From positions 1-7,178 of the forward strand of contig JAPPKD010000217.1 of NCBI GenBank assembly GCA_028820215.1: 7,178 nt of DNA, read 5' to 3'. The stretch comes from Spirochaetaceae bacterium (GTDB lineage: Bacteria > Spirochaetota > Spirochaetia > SZUA-6 > Bin103). Shown in pieces: positions 6,690 through 7,178 of this stretch; the stretch's first letter is position 1, and every line of letters starts with the position of its first letter. Made by a program: the position numbers and the translations under genes. Under the pieces are notes generated by a model. The model was not told the origin of the DNA and made no database searches. It saw nothing but the letters and a program-made list of their open reading frames with translations.

Positions 6690-7178
6690 ATGAAGATGCG
6701 CATCGCTCTGACCGTCGCAGCAGCTGTCATGATGCCGTTCTCCGCGTTCTCGTCCCCGCCCCCGCAACAGCTCCTGGAAGACTTGACGACCGGCCAGCAC
6801 TACCAACACAACGTCGATAACACCGGCTATCTCCTGATCCTTCCTCTACTGCGTCACTACAGCGACCCGGATTCCATCCCATGGTACGGATCCGGAATAC
6901 TCGTGGCGGACTTGACCACCGACCTCTCCTTCGTTCCCCGTGTCCAGACCCACGGCAACGACCTTGAAACGGTGCTGTGCGGGTCGGCACAGGCGCCGAC
7001 CTGGGAGGATCTCGTCGACCTGCTGGAGTTCTGCGAGTGGTTCTTCGAACCCGGATTCGCCACCGTCGGTCGCTACTCCGAAGGCGGCGATCTTTCCTTC
7101 ACAGTCGACGCTGACGCTGCCGTCGTTCTCCTTAGAAACAAGCAGAATCAGGCAGTCTCCGGGACCAAGTTGAAGCCG
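6690..7178 (+). CDS. unidentified exported protein, 5' part (right edge)
   Basis: The frame is open from ATG 6690 to the window edge, 163 codons without a stop, so the gene is cut off here. The N-terminus is a typical signal peptide: MKMR, a hydrophobic run (about residues 5-21, IALTVAAAVMMPFSAFS), then a Pro/Gln-rich segment; cleavage is likely near residues 21-22. The mature part is rich in Asp, Leu and aromatic residues, with no further membrane segment seen, and has two cysteines (C97, C115) that could form a disulfide. I recognise no family. It follows addA by 27 bases on the same strand and might be read from the same transcript. However, its base composition is visibly lower in GC than addAB (two 60-base stretches I counted are near 55%) and an export function does not fit DNA repair, so the neighbourhood is probably incidental. 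Confidence 0.7.
   Translation, partial: MKMRIALTVAAAVMMPFSAFSSPPPQQLLEDLTTGQHYQHNVDNTGYLLILPLLRHYSDPDSIPWYGSGILVADLTTDLSFVPRVQTHGNDLETVLCGSAQAPTWEDLVDLLEFCEWFFEPGFATVGRYSEGGDLSFTVDADAAVVLLRNKQNQAVSGTKLKP

Overview
The window is a high-GC bacterial chromosomal segment dominated by one two-gene operon for double-strand break end processing. An AddB-like PD-(D/E)XK nuclease (about 472-3345, + strand) overlaps by 13 bases an AddA-like UvrD-type helicase-nuclease (3333-6662, + strand). Together they should form an AddAB-type helicase-nuclease, the functional counterpart of RecBCD, which resects broken ends so that RecA can load. AddA shows every SF1A helicase motif and a complete nuclease site. 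AddB shows a complete nuclease site and four cysteines for an iron-sulfur cluster, but only a degenerate helicase half. Both subunits are shorter than the Bacillus subtilis proteins. The strong G/C bias at third codon positions, the gene order addB-addA and the lack of a RecC-like gene suggest a GC-rich AddAB-using phylum, possibly Chloroflexota or a similar environmental lineage. The taxonomy is inference only.

Left flank: positions 2-145 hold what looks like the 3' end of a rightward gene of unknown function. A 34-base gap (146-179) with an imperfect hairpin follows, then a short leftward gene (180-419) resembling the UPF0175 family of small, often antitoxin-like proteins. Its 5' end runs head-to-head into the 5' end of addB, so no free intergenic promoter region lies between them. 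The addB reading frame stays open upstream of the first ATG/GTG/TTG codon (TTG at 472), and that upstream part encodes a Walker A-like segment. Either addB starts at a rare codon (ATC 418 or ATA 409), or its 5' end is damaged or mis-sequenced.

Right flank: 27 bases after addA, a gene with a good ribosome binding site and an N-terminal signal peptide (6690 to the window edge) encodes an unrecognised exported protein. It is visibly less GC-rich than addAB and probably unrelated to it.

I see no CRISPR array, insertion sequence, tRNA or rRNA. The core is an ordinary DNA-repair operon. The points worth a second look are the addB 5' end, the altered Walker A motif, the unusual Fe-S cysteine spacing and the overlap with the small divergent gene.
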